Part shown: positions 22,720 to 32,480 of the stretch, piece after piece
How positions within the stretch are numbered: the first letter of the stretch is position 1
Layout of the letters: the number at the start of each line of letters is the position of its first letter
From: Nematostella vectensis
Lineage: Eukaryota > Cnidaria > Anthozoa > Actiniaria > Edwardsiidae
Direction: 5' to 3'
DNA length: 60,000 bases
Assembly: GCF_932526225.1 (NCBI RefSeq)
Contig: NC_064034.1
Location: 21,729,747-21,789,746, forward strand
The notes under the pieces: model-generated
Seen by the model: the letters and a program-made list of their open reading frames with translations, nothing else
What the model was told of the DNA's origin: nothing
Databases searched by the model: none
Made by a program: the position numbers and the translations under genes

Positions 22720-23560
22720 CTAAACCTCGTGTGCAACTGCAACATCCTTTCCAATAAGGATCGAAACCTTAGGAATTTCAACGTCAGTCAATGCAATGTC
22801 CAGAAGGTGAGGGTGTGCACTCCTATCTATATCCTTGGGGAGCAGTTTCTCATTAATATTAAAGCGGTTAGAAACAAGGGCATCCTGTACACTAATGGCC
22901 TCTCCAAGACCATCGGTTGGTTCCAGTGAGAAATCATCCTCTTTACGCAATAGGGTGTTAACTGCTACTTTCTCTTTCCGGCCTTCTATGCCTAGCCTTT
23001 CAGCTACGTCGTGACTAATCATGGTTGCCCGTAAACCATTGTCCAACATCCCGTAAGTTGTAGCCGACTGGCCATCTTTAGAACTTATCTTGACTGGGAC
23101 TACATGGAGTAGCACCATCCTCTGTTTAATGCAAGTTGTAGTAGCATACTGTTCGGTCCCCCTCTGGGTTCCATTCTCTTTCTGTTGATTCTGTACAACC
23201 GGCTGTTCGGTCCCAGCCCCTTCACGTTCCTTCCTTCTTGACTCGTTATGCAAGAGTTTGTGATGTCGCTTCTCTGCGCGACAGCCACAAAATTCTCCAG
23301 ACGAACACTTCCACCTGCGGTGCCCTGGGGTGAGGCACACATGACACAACTTATGTTCCTTTACTAAGTCCCACCTCCCCTGTGTCTTCAAACTTGTAAA
23401 CTTCTCACACGCTTCCAATTTATGCTTTCCTGCACAACATAAACACTGGTCAGCGGTATTTGCACTAAATTTGGGGTCAGTCATAAAGGTGGAAGATTGT
23501 CTCTTTAGCCGGGGAGCAATGACCGAAAAAAAATCGAAACGTAGCACATGTAGTACATAA
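22720..23560 (-). pseudogene. BEL/Pao gag C-terminus and retropepsin, truncated
   Basis: The frame 23547-22720 begins within gag. It shows the cysteine/histidine-rich nucleocapsid typical of BEL (CLCCAGKHKLEACEKF, LCHVCLTPGHRRWKC, HHKLLH). The DUF1758-type aspartic protease follows, with active-site region YGMLDNGLRATMISHD, where the usual Asp-Ser/Thr-Gly reads Asp-Asn-Gly. Nothing of the N-terminal gag, 5' LTR or primer site is found beyond about 23560, so the element is 5' truncated. Confidence 0.85.
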
Positions 23561-24245
23561 GCAATCTGTTATCATAGAATTATTGCCACATGTCTAAGGA
23601 ACAATTCTAGGCACGATGTACTAACCGAACGTTGGGACATCATACTGCTAGGGCCTGAAACGCGGCACCCATATGGTCCCCCTCTTTTTACTTGGCTAAG
23701 CCCCTTAAAAACGAATCCAATCATAGCGTGCCGTAGCACAAAGCAATTTAGTGAAAACTTGGTCAAGAAATAGTTGTAACTAGTCCCATTCAAGATATGA
23801 TGAATGTGTGAGTGTACGAGTTTCCATAGCGACCGTTGCTATGGATATACAGGTTTTCCCCAAATTACCCCCAAAATACACCATTTTTTCTCGAAACGTT
23901 GCATATATTGTTGTTATTCATCTGTTTTTATGTAAGATTTGATCTATATTGGGTCTACCGATGCCTTATATACAAACTTCAAGGAAAATAAAGAGGTTGT
24001 ATGGCGTTTTTAATATTTTCTTGTTGCAAGTAGCACAGCCTGCAAACTAAGGTGACGCTAAGTATCTAAGTAATTGACATCCATTATCAGCGAACGGCTT
24101 TCTTTACGTTACCAAAATATTTCTTAATGTAACAACCGCTGCCATGGTAACATTTCATACCGATTTTGCTAGGCTAGATTATGCAAGTGCCACCATTTCT
24201 ATTCAAATACGCACTCCACTGAGAGAATTATGTAAGAAATTACTG
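23561..24245. other. spacer between BEL relic and nuclease-family gene
   Basis: No gene is recognised. The sequence CCATAGCGACCGTTGCTATGG near 23826 forms a short inverted repeat. The region would include the 3' untranslated part of the minus-strand gene ending at 24246. No clear AATAAA poly(A) signal stands out on that strand. Confidence 0.4.
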
Positions 24246-25274
24246 TCACGCGTCGTCATCTGTATACTCATCACTGTCAGTTGCAGTCTCAGTTCCTTTG
24301 TGAGGGTTCTCACAGCTGTCTTCACTCGTGCAAAGACATGCCTCCGTGCAAGGTATATCGTTTGCTTTGCATGAGCACAGATCGTCCCTTCGACAGGCGG
24401 TTTTGACGCATCTGCAGGTTGTGAGCTTCAACAGGCTAAGGGGGGCAGGATCCTGACTCATCAGCAGTGGCTCTAGTCTTCCATTTGTGATCTTCCCGCC
24501 ATTTCCATCAGGAGAAGGAAGAGGGACCATTGGCTGCAGGCAGTACTTCCAGATGAATGTCTGATAGTTGGCGCGGATTATGTGTTGCTTGAGGCTGTCA
24601 CTGGTGGGGGGAAGGCGGTCACTACTTTGATGTTTTTGGCAGAACATCCAGTACCGAATTTTGTCAGCCGTCATTCCTGCTTTCGTAGATGTTGTGTACA
24701 AAGAGCAGACGAAACACTCTGCTGACTTGATTGTGTCTTCATGTGGAGGTATTACACTTCCAAGTGTCTCGAGGTGCGCCTGGGAGTCAGTATTTGCCAT
24801 GAATTTATTCCAAGGCTTCGTCTTGCCAATATTTGCAAGCCCACTCGTCGTGTCACATCCGGTCAATGCATGAAGTCCTGGGATGGCTGCGCACACTTTT
24901 GGCCCGAGCTTTCTTGCTGCATCGTGTATAGGAATGAAGCAGACCCTGTCCTTGTATCCCGTCTTAAACCACAACTCCCGGCAGCCCATGCGTTCAAACG
25001 CGTGTATTGCCAAAATAGCGACGTCAGTGTCGGGGGACTGGATGACGACTCTTGTCATTTCCTGTGAGGCGTGTGTTGCGTGCAGTAAGATTCTTGTATC
25101 TGCTTCCTTGTGGTTGCTGTAGAGCTGGTGCAGCGTTTCTATCTCTCCCTCTCTTACTGCCACTACAGCTGTCGGGTCATGAAAACAACCCCCGATCACG
25201 ATTTCATCCTCACCCTTCAGCTCCAGCTTTCCCTTTTCGCAAAGCTGTTCGCCAAGGAAGGCTGCAAGATTGTC
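24246..25274 (-). pseudogene. FEN1/PIN-like nuclease C-terminal half plus CRC domain (decayed copy)
   Basis: The open frame from 25199 to 24246 has 317 codons and continues in frame to about 25274. Within the 317 codons, Glu32-Ala-Asp34 (NHKEADTRILLHA), Ser55-Pro-Asp-Thr-Asp59 and Gly114-Cys-Asp116 followed by GLANIGKTK (120-128) line up in order with the FEN1/XPG motifs EAEA, xDxD and GCD plus the GIGPK helix. Residues 262-296 form a cysteine-rich block with spacing C-x-C-x4-C-x5-C-x-C-x5-C-x3-C-x-C-x5-C, like the CXC motifs of tesmin/TSO1/LIN54. The inferred role is a structure-specific nuclease fused to a DNA-binding domain. The family match is motif-based and not established by search. 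This is the best preserved part of the copy; a frameshift in an A-run near 25273 separates it from the upstream exon. Confidence 0.75.
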
Positions 25275-25692
25275 TTATTTTTTTGCAGTTGATGTACTTA
25301 TTCCATTGCTTTGGGACAGGTGTGCTTGGAGTAATGGATATCTCGAGGGTGCTTACTTGCCCGCGCTTGTCACGCTCTGCTTCTTTGATGGACAGAGGAA
25401 CATTATACCGATCGAAGACAATGTCCACTCTCGAGCATTGTCCTTGGCGTAATGGGGTGACGAGCAGCCTATATGATGACAAAAGCAGCATTTAATAATG
25501 AGGTAAAAATGTAGTATTCTTTAACGTAGACTTTTGTTGGTGTAGGGATTTGTAAGAACAAAAACTAAACTGGATTATGTATTTACCTGAAATGCTTGTC
25601 GGCGAGGTCTTTAATCGTGCGTGCACCGCCAAAGCGCAGCGCTTGGACGAGTGCCATTCCATCGAATACAAGCGCAGTCTTGCAGGTGTCAT
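25275..25692 (-). pseudogene. FEN1-like nuclease N-terminal motifs, two exons
   Basis: The exon ending at 25587 contains ALVFDGMALVQALRFGG, and the exon starting at 25468 contains RVDIVFDRYNVPLSIKEAER. These match, in order and spacing, the two N-terminal acidic motifs of FEN1-type nucleases (an Asp near the start, then VFD followed by Lys/Arg-rich ER). Joined with the three motifs downstream they give all five acidic sites. The intron 25469-25586 (118 bp, GTAAAT to TATAG, phase 2) separates them. Confidence 0.65.
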
Positions 25693-25767
25693 TTCCTGGA
25701 GGAAGCTGATTCTGTGGTAGCTGAACTTTCTCTATTTCTGTCAACAGTACACTCTTTGTAGTCTTCC

Positions 25768-26537
25768 TTAGAGTCCCGTCTGCATGTGCCAGGGCGAAGG
25801 GTACCGATGATAGTTCGTAGCAGAGGACGTGCTGTAGGTTGACGTCTCGGAACTTGGCAGCAATAAGGAGTCTTGCGAAGAGTGTACGGACAGCAGAAAT
25901 AGTTGCGATCTTTTCGCAGAGATAGTTGCCGTTCTCGTCAAGGAAGCAAATGTCGGGATCTTCAGTTTTCTCATGACACCCCAGAAAGACACTTCATTCC
26001 TATGCAGGCGTTTCATGATGAAGACGTTGGCTTGCTGCTTGCCCTTTTTCTCTATAGCAAGGAGTGCTGTTGCTTTATCATCATGCATCACCACACCAGT
26101 TGCAATATTGCACAAGGGGGCGTCTCCTCTTTCGTCAAACTTAAAAGGGTTGATCATGGTCGTACAGAGAGTGCGGATAAGCTTCTGTACGTCTTCCTCA
26201 TCCCGCCTCATCCTCTGGCTGCCACACTCCTTGTGGTGTTCAACCATCCCACTCTCCTTCTCTAGCCCTGACATTCGCTTTGTCGCTGATGTAACTGATG
26301 CTCTTCCGTAGCAGGTGAGAAACTATGTCTGACGCTAAGCTGAGTGTGAGGCCCACGATCCCCCCACGGCTTTTACTGTCAAGATTTATGGTTTGTTCCA
26401 AAGCCATATCGGTCCACACTTGACCGAAAGGATGGCCAGACCTGCTGACCGGGTGATTACCGCTAGCAAACTCTGCGTGCACCTCCGGAGCAGTTGAAGG
26501 GAGCATCCGCATATCTGCAACATATACTGGAAGCCAC
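25768..26537 (-). pseudogene. middle region of the nuclease-family gene
   Basis: The exon starting at 26537 encodes RWLPVYVADMRMLP, HPFGQVWTDMALEQTIN and SRGGIVGLTL. After a frameshift near 26255 the frame continues with GLEKESGMVEHHKE, RRDEEDVQKLIRTL and SFWGVMRKLKIPTFASL. Another frameshift near 25905 leads to AVRTLFARLLIAAKFRDVN. I remember these phrases (for example LEQTIN and TFASL) from a repeated cnidarian protein family with no assigned function. Reported from memory and not checked. Confidence 0.6.
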
Positions 26538-26651
26538 CTAAACCAATAATGATATTTAGAATGATTATTTCATATATTTCGAAATGTATACCGAACAAAA
26601 ATACGACAAGAGTAAAATATATATTAAAGAAAAAAAGAATCCTTAATTAAC
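26538..26651 (-). other. short phase-2 intron in the nuclease-family gene
   Basis: Donor CCAG|GTTAAT at 26651 and acceptor GGTTTAG at 26538 rejoin NYS-R-WLPVYVADM in frame. Like the introns at 26910-27086 and 25469-25586 it is short and phase 2, which shows that the copy arose by DNA duplication and not by reverse transcription of a spliced mRNA. Confidence 0.65.
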
Positions 26652-28400
26652 CTGGAATAGTTTATGCGATCTATGGAGTAGAAGTATGGGATCATCTCGT
26701 TGACTGAAGTGCGATGCAGCTCCCACGAACCCTCTCGCTCGGCTCTAATAAACCTTAGAAGTAGCGAAACAGCTTCGATGTAGTTGTTCAAGAAGGCAAA
26801 TATCTTCAAGCGCTTCGCTGCATCTGTACAAAATGCCTCGTACCAGGGCAGCAGCTGGGATAGCTTCTCGCACAGATGACTGAAGGACGCTTGCAGTAAG
26901 CGAACATCACTGGCACACCAGTGTCAAAAGTTAAATGAATTGAAGTTTATTTAGAGCGCTTTTGTGTTACCACATTTATCATATCGACGGCTATCGGAAG
27001 TACTAACAGTTAGGTGTTTTTAGAGTTTGAGCTGAAGCGTATTAAAGGACACACTGCAAATGTTAATAAGCACCATGCACTCTTACTCTATGTTTGGATC
27101 TACCTCTGTGTCTCTGTCTTTATTCAGCCAAACGTAAAACGCTTGCCACCGGAGTCTCAGAAGAGCCTCTAACACCAGCTTGTGAGCACGTACTCCTCTG
27201 TTGTACGACTTTCCCTTGGGCAATGCTGCTGCAGTATTGCTGCCAAAGATTCCAGATTCAACGAGTAGATCCTCGATCCCACTATCCTGGAAGATTTTTC
27301 CGATGACAGCGAGGAAATTGAATGCAATGTGGAAGCCTCCCATTCTGATAACCGTGTTCTCAAACATTCCTGAGCGGCGCCATTGAATCTCTTTAGCTTT
27401 CATATAAATGGCAAGATCGAATGTAATTACACAGTGCGTTAGATTTAGTGACTCCATCATTGCTTGTGCGTTCTTCATGACAGTGTAGACGGTGGAGAAT
27501 TCAGTGGGAGAGCCGTCAAGCATAGGGCAGTATCCAACTGATGGGAGCGGTGGATTCTCTTCGGTCAGTGCGGCGTTAAATGCATCCCAGCTAGGTATTG
27601 ATTGTAAGGCTGGATCTTTGAGTGCGGGAAGTACTTCGGTGTGAAACAGCTTGTTGGTACAAAGCCGCACAAGGAACCAGCCCATATCCTTGAGAATCAC
27701 GGATATGGTGTGGTCGGGTTCGTACCATTCTTCGTGAATTTTCTCAGTGAACGCTTTCCAGAGGTACCAAACTCCATCAGGTTAAACAGGCCATCACTTG
27801 TCCACAAAGAGCGACGTCTGCCAGAATTGACTGAGAAAGTTATTGGTTCCGGGCGTGGCCCGAACTGCTTCCTTTGAAAAAGAACAATGGTAGTGGCGTG
27901 TGTCGTTTTTCGACCATCCAATTTCTCTTCGTTCAAATCATTGTTGTCTGCCGCAACCTGAAAGAATTACCCGGGATATATATTTGAGGGTATCACAACG
28001 CCTCGATTCTTCGACTGTTCAATGACCTCTTGCGCTAAGCTTGTATCTGCGACTTCCACGTCATCGTACGAGCAGCAATGGCCGAATCTGTGAAGCATTC
28101 TAATCAGCTGTTTTGAGCCGGTCAAATGACGCACAGACATTGCAAGAGCTATGTGCTTTGGGGGCTTTATCTGCGCATGAGTGGTGAAATACACGAGATC
28201 TTGTGCGATAGCTAAGACCCGTCTTTCGTCGGTGGCGCTGATAGCTGTTGGGTTTGAGATGTCCAGATTATCGGGACTTCTTATCAGAAAGCACAAAAAA
28301 TCATATAGATCACTTGGAACAACACGCCACTTTACGCTACTGGCACTGAGGTCATCTGCATTTACGGGTTGGATGGAAATGGCTTGACTTTCATTCAGAA
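26652..28400 (-). pseudogene. upstream-central exons of the nuclease-family gene
   Basis: Segments in order: 28400-27967 (SVKWRVVPSDLYDFLCF, ATDERRVLAIAQDL) with an in-frame TAA at about 27996; then VAADNNDLNEEKLDGRKTTH; a frameshift near 27775; then WYEPDHTISVILKDMGW and a long frame to the donor at 27087 (VITFDLAIYMKAKEIQW, GGFHIAFNFLAVIG). The exon 26909-26652 follows (LFAFLNN-type stretch, EREGSWELHRTSVNEMIPYF). The intron 26910-27086 (177 bp) is phase 2 and GT-AG. The remembered family carries FVQFAADN and GGFHI phrases at the same places. Multiple lesions show decay. Confidence 0.6.
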
Positions 28401-29405
28401 TGCTCTTTCTTAGATGCTGCGTGTCGTGTTTTATCGATCTCGCGCTCTGGAGAGATGGTTTCAGGGGATACGTCAGTATTACTGCTCTTCTTTGTGGCGT
28501 TGATGATATCTTTTAAGGAGATTGAGCTCGAGTAAAGCAATTCTGGCTTTGTTGGATTCAACCTCTCTGTTCTGTAGCTTCTTACTGTGTCGCAACTTAG
28601 GCCTTCCAGCTCATCTTGGTATGATAGTAACACGGTTTTCATATCAACAGCACGGCCAGATTGTATCTCAGGAAGGATCTTTTCCATAAGGTTAATAAAA
28701 GCAATGGTATGCATATCACTATCCGCTCCATCCACTGCGAAGGACAGATTTCTTTTTGCAACATAGGTTGACCGGCATTCGCAGTGGTACTTTGCTTTTG
28801 CTGCAATCAAGTCTACACCGTTGATGTTTAGTAGCAAGTCCTCGTCGTTTCTGATACGTGCAGCCTCCCTGATGGTGTTACTCGAATCCGTGGACGACAC
28901 GTTTGACAAAGTGACGGAACCCTTGTTTTTTTTCTTCTGGCAGAAGAGGCACATTGACCAGTCTATTGGCCTAGTCTATTGGCACAGTCTATTGGCCTAG
29001 TCTATTGGCCTAGTCTATTGGCCTAGTCTATTGGCCTAGTCTATTGGCACAGTCTATTGGCCTAGTCCCTGACCTCACTCGCGGTCGTCTGGGTTCTGGC
29101 TCGTCGTTCTCTGCTTGGGTTGTGGGGAAGGGCCGTTTCACAAAACTAAGGTTGCGTTTACTTGTATTAGACTGGTGACACCGGCCATGCCACCTTATGT
29201 TAACATTGGCCAAACTCTCTGCCCGAATACGTTCTTTAACTTCATCTTCACGCACCTCGACTGCCTCTAAAAATGATTTCAGCCCAATTTCGGAACTGCA
29301 TCTAAGCTTTTCTTCTGAGCTTGCCTGGCATATGATGCATTTTGAAAAGTCAACACTTATTTGATTCTTGGTTCGCGGAGGTGGCACAAGCCTTATTTCT
29401 TCCAT
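28391..29405 (-). pseudogene. N-terminus of the nuclease-family gene: two zinc-binding-like repeats
   Basis: The ATG at 29405 opens a frame with FSKCIICQ and, about 60 residues later, WHGRCHQSNTSKRNLSF. The next frame, 28954-28391, repeats the plan with MCLFCQKKK and YHCECRSTYVAKRNLSF. Both read C-x2-C, a spacer of 60-70 residues, then H-x3-C (or H-x-C) and the shared tail KRNLSF, so the N-terminus is an internal duplication of one Cys/His module. A 13-bp minisatellite at 28955-29066 separates them and breaks the frame. A frameshift near 28400 follows. The module's function is unknown; metal binding is inferred. Confidence 0.6.
28955..29066. repeat. 13-bp minisatellite interrupting the gene
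   Basis: The unit CCTAGTCTATTGG (with variant CACAGTCTATTGG) is repeated eight times or so between the two N-terminal modules. On the minus strand each 13-bp unit shifts the frame and brings a TAG in one frame. Expansion of this unit is thus one inactivating lesion, unless the two frames are joined by splicing. Confidence 0.9.
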
Positions 29406-29420
29406 GAACAACAAAACCAA

Positions 29421-30600
29421 GTGGAAAGAGTGCTATAATGAAAAATAAATAAATTATTGTCACCATTATCTTCATAATCTATTGTTAAGTTATCATTATT
29501 AAATTATTACTATTAAGTTACTATTATTAAATTATTATTATTATTATTATCATCATCATCATCATCATCATTCAGTCTATGTATGTATTATGTATTTATT
29601 TATTAATTCATTTAGCGTGTCCGACCTACTATAAAAATATATAAGAAATGGGAAACCATTGCTATGTTATGTTAACCATTGCTATTGTTTTCTTTACTGT
29701 GACGTCACAGCCAAGTTTTGGCAGTTCATCAATTCAAACGAGTAGAGAGCTAAACAGCGAAATCTTCTCAGCCTTGTGCTCAATTGCTTTGGAAATACCG
29801 AGCTAAAGCACTGCCTGTTCTTTATTGGAATGAACTTAATCACCCACTGAATATGCAGGCTACAGTACTCTACGGCCCCATGTGAACAAATTGTATGATT
29901 CAAAGGATAAAAGATGAGATACCTTGCCAGCAAAACACCGTGAAGCAAAACACCGACGTGAAGATCTCTTATACAGACTGGTTTTATTTATTCAAGATAT
30001 TCGATTTCTATTCGTTTAGTTCATATCATCTGATATTCACAAAGCAGCAATCATGAAAGAATTTCGAACGACGGACAGAACTGCACTCTACGTGCTAAGA
30101 AAAGAAATTGTTCGAAGCAGCTGAATTTTTTTTTTTACGCAATTCCAAAAAAAAACAAAACAAAAAGGACGCAAACCGTGCACCGGCATTGCCATTACCG
30201 GCACTAGCCACTACATTACACTTGCAAATTTGCAAAACAAGTTTATTTATTTTGGTGGATTAACTTCTTTGCTTATTTGTAAGACATCTCCATTTCTTCT
30301 CAAGAAATCAACAGGAAAATCTCGCCAGCAAATGACTTCAGCAAGCCTACGCTTGTCATTCTATTGATTTCTAACATCTGTTAATTTGTGACTTTGTTTG
30401 GCATTTGCATCACAAAGAGAGACAAGTAAAGGGATATTAAAGCCTCTATCACGTGACCACACAGCTGCTGACACTTCCACTATCACCATTGACAATGTCA
30501 AAACTTGTTCAATCTAAGTCAGGACAACATTTAACGACGACCATTTTTAGATCATACTCCAGTAACTTGGCAGGCGCCCGAGCTTATTACCGACACAAAG
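29421..30600. other. no gene; (TTA)n/(TCA)n microsatellite at 29525-29575
   Basis: The segment upstream of the nuclease-family gene holds a simple repeat of TTA and TCA triplets, then AT-rich unique sequence. It should contain that gene's former promoter, but no box is evident. Confidence 0.45.
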
Positions 30601-31396
30601 ATGGAAAATTCCTCGCGTAAGAATGCATCAGAAACGATCACAGATATTAATGGGGAAGAATCTCTTCTGACTGGTAACACTTTTATTGTACTGTTAATTT
30701 TCTTGATTGGAGTTACAGGTAAGGCACTAGTCATAGTGGATTCGGCGAAAGCACAGCGTCGGCACAAAACAAGTGAAATCTTACTTATTCACCTCTCTGT
30801 CATAAACATACTGATCCTATTGCTACTACTCTAGCTACATTAACGACGCCAAATGCTTGTCATGGCGTTTATACTCCCCTTGTGCTCTGCGAGTACGCGA
30901 CCGTTTTCACTTTGTGCAGTATCTCCGTACAACAGTACAAAGCCATCACGCGTTTGTTCCGGCAAAAGCCGAGCAGTTCAAGTCAACTGTTGGTCATCAT
31001 GGTGATATGGTTAGGATCTGTGGTCTTCACCGCACAACTCGAGATTGATAGATACTCGAGGAACGACGTCAACAATCCTCGAAAACCTCGAAATAAGAGA
31101 GTTTTCATAGTTATTGCTGCCATGGTGATAACATTTGCTATCTGCTTATTGCCTCAACATTTAATCTTGCTGGTGACTGAGTGGGTACCGGTGCCAAGGG
31201 GCTTGGCGTTTGTTTTCTATGTCCCTGTGTTGGCAAAGGCGAGCATTGCCTATTGATTTATGGGACGGTAGGCAGAAGGCTTCGAATACCGGGATGCTGT
31301 AAGGCAAGTGATGGGGCCTGGGCAAGGCGGCAAATCCTGAGTTATGAGAACCCTGCAGTCCTGAAAGATATAATTCAGCTTTCAGCGGGTAACTAA
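30601..31396 (+). pseudogene. class A (rhodopsin-type) GPCR pseudogene
   Basis: The ATG at 30601 opens an N-terminus with an Asn-rich stretch and TM1 (FIVLLIFLIGVTGKALVIV), then TM2 (HLSVINIL). A 1-base frameshift in TM2 moves the frame to a TM3 segment with CSISVQQYKAITRLFR, where the DRY motif would lie. TM4 (LLVIMVIWLGSVVFTAQLE), TM6 (VFIVIAAMVITFAICLLPQH) and a TM7 segment follow. The latter ends in a second frameshift before IYGTVGRRLRIPGCCK, a helix-8-like tail with a Cys-Cys palmitoylation-type pair. The invariant TM1 Asn is Lys, the DRY site reads VQQY, and TM5 appears deleted. Receptor fold is seen; ligand class is unknown. Confidence 0.75.
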
Positions 31397-32144
31397 GAAC
31401 AATTCGAGTCAAAGCCTCAGTGAAGGAATTTCGATTGGTCACTTTGTTATTGCCTAATAAATAGGGAACGTTTGTAAAATCTATAAAATATTGACAAACG
31501 TTAACCAATCACATGAACTGTTCGCATTGGAATTTTACTTATGTTTCTTGTCAAAATAAGCGCGCTACGTGAAAATTGTCTTGTTTATTCGCGCTGTGTT
31601 CTCCTATATGTCCGCGGAAAAAGAAAATTAAATCCAGTCAACAAATCCAGGAACGAGTGCTGTCGTTATTACAACAAAAATATACGAATTCAATACGGAA
31701 ACAAGCTCACTTATGATTCGTTCGCCAATATTTTTAAAGAGAGCAAAAGAGCTGATAGTTTTGGTGTTGTTATCACTATAGACAAGAGATCGATACCCCA
31801 AGTCTGTATGACGTGGTTTCGTTGACTACGCAGTCAGCGAGGTTTTCCTTGAAGGCCGAGTCCCGTGTTAATTTTTTGTCTGTGTGGCGTTTTTATCGTT
31901 GTGGCGTTTTCTGTCGGTTTTCATCAAAAACCGACAGCTCAAAATGGATTCGATGTTATCGAGGTCAAGGGAACAGGCTCATATCCCCAGAAACTCCAGT
32001 TCGCTAACCTGTGATCCTTTATGATGCTGTTTAGCGGAACAATCACAAGCACAAATGCTTTTGATTTCGTTCTCGTTTCGGCAAGAAGCACAATGGTTTG
32101 AGAAATAAACTTTTTCCCGTTGGCCGATACGACACGATAATGGA
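31397..32144. other. no gene; hairpin at 31911-31937
   Basis: A perfect 11-bp stem with a short loop, CTGTCGGTTTT-CATC-AAAAACCGACAG, lies at 31911-31937. Nothing around it identifies an RNA gene. The rest is unassigned. Confidence 0.5.
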
Positions 32145-32379
32145 TGTTCAACACGTCTTAGCCAATAGCGGGCCTCCGGTCTCTCAAAGACCGGAGTGAA
32201 CGGCTAGAACAATAGTCTGCCGGCAGGCTCTCCTTTCTTCCCCTCCCCCCAGCCCCCCTCCCCTTCCCTTGAAGTGCTACGCAGGCTACGCTCGCTCGGG
32301 AAGCATGGCCGAAATAAACCAGCTCGTTATACCTCACACCGGCATGTTTAATAGTTAACCAAAGCGGCAAACTCTTACA
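32145..32379 (+). mobile_element. probable Gypsy 5' LTR
   Basis: The block begins TGT and ends CTCTTACA, directly before TGGTGTCAGAA at 32380. The same TGGTGTCAGAA stands at the primer-binding position of the Gypsy element at 46833-52178. Downstream, beyond an insertion, comes Gypsy gag. The left edge is a guess because no second LTR is present for comparison. Confidence 0.5.
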
Positions 32380-32480
32380 TGGTGTCAGAATTTCGCAACC
32401 CAGGCCTAGAGAAAGCTTTCAACGAACCCCAGGCGGAGTTCGAGGCAGATTGAAGCGGACGATACTTCGCGAGAGGCCTA
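32380..32480 (+). mobile_element. Gypsy primer-binding site and 5' leader
   Basis: TGGTGTCAGAA at 32380-32390 is the probable tRNA primer-binding site. The leader continues to GGCCTA at 32475-32480, where a TIR transposon is inserted; it resumes after 34580 with GGCCTAGAGATG. Confidence 0.6.

Noticed and set aside
23572-23793. Minus-strand frame next to the BEL relic as gag N-terminus
   Set aside because: No capsid-like sequence; the retroelement homology ends near 23560.
24246-29405. Processed retrocopy of a host gene
   Set aside because: Three introns with intact splice signals remain and no poly(A) tail is seen.
31911-31937. Histone-mRNA-type stem-loop
   Set aside because: The stem is longer, the loop sequence does not fit, and no histone gene is near.
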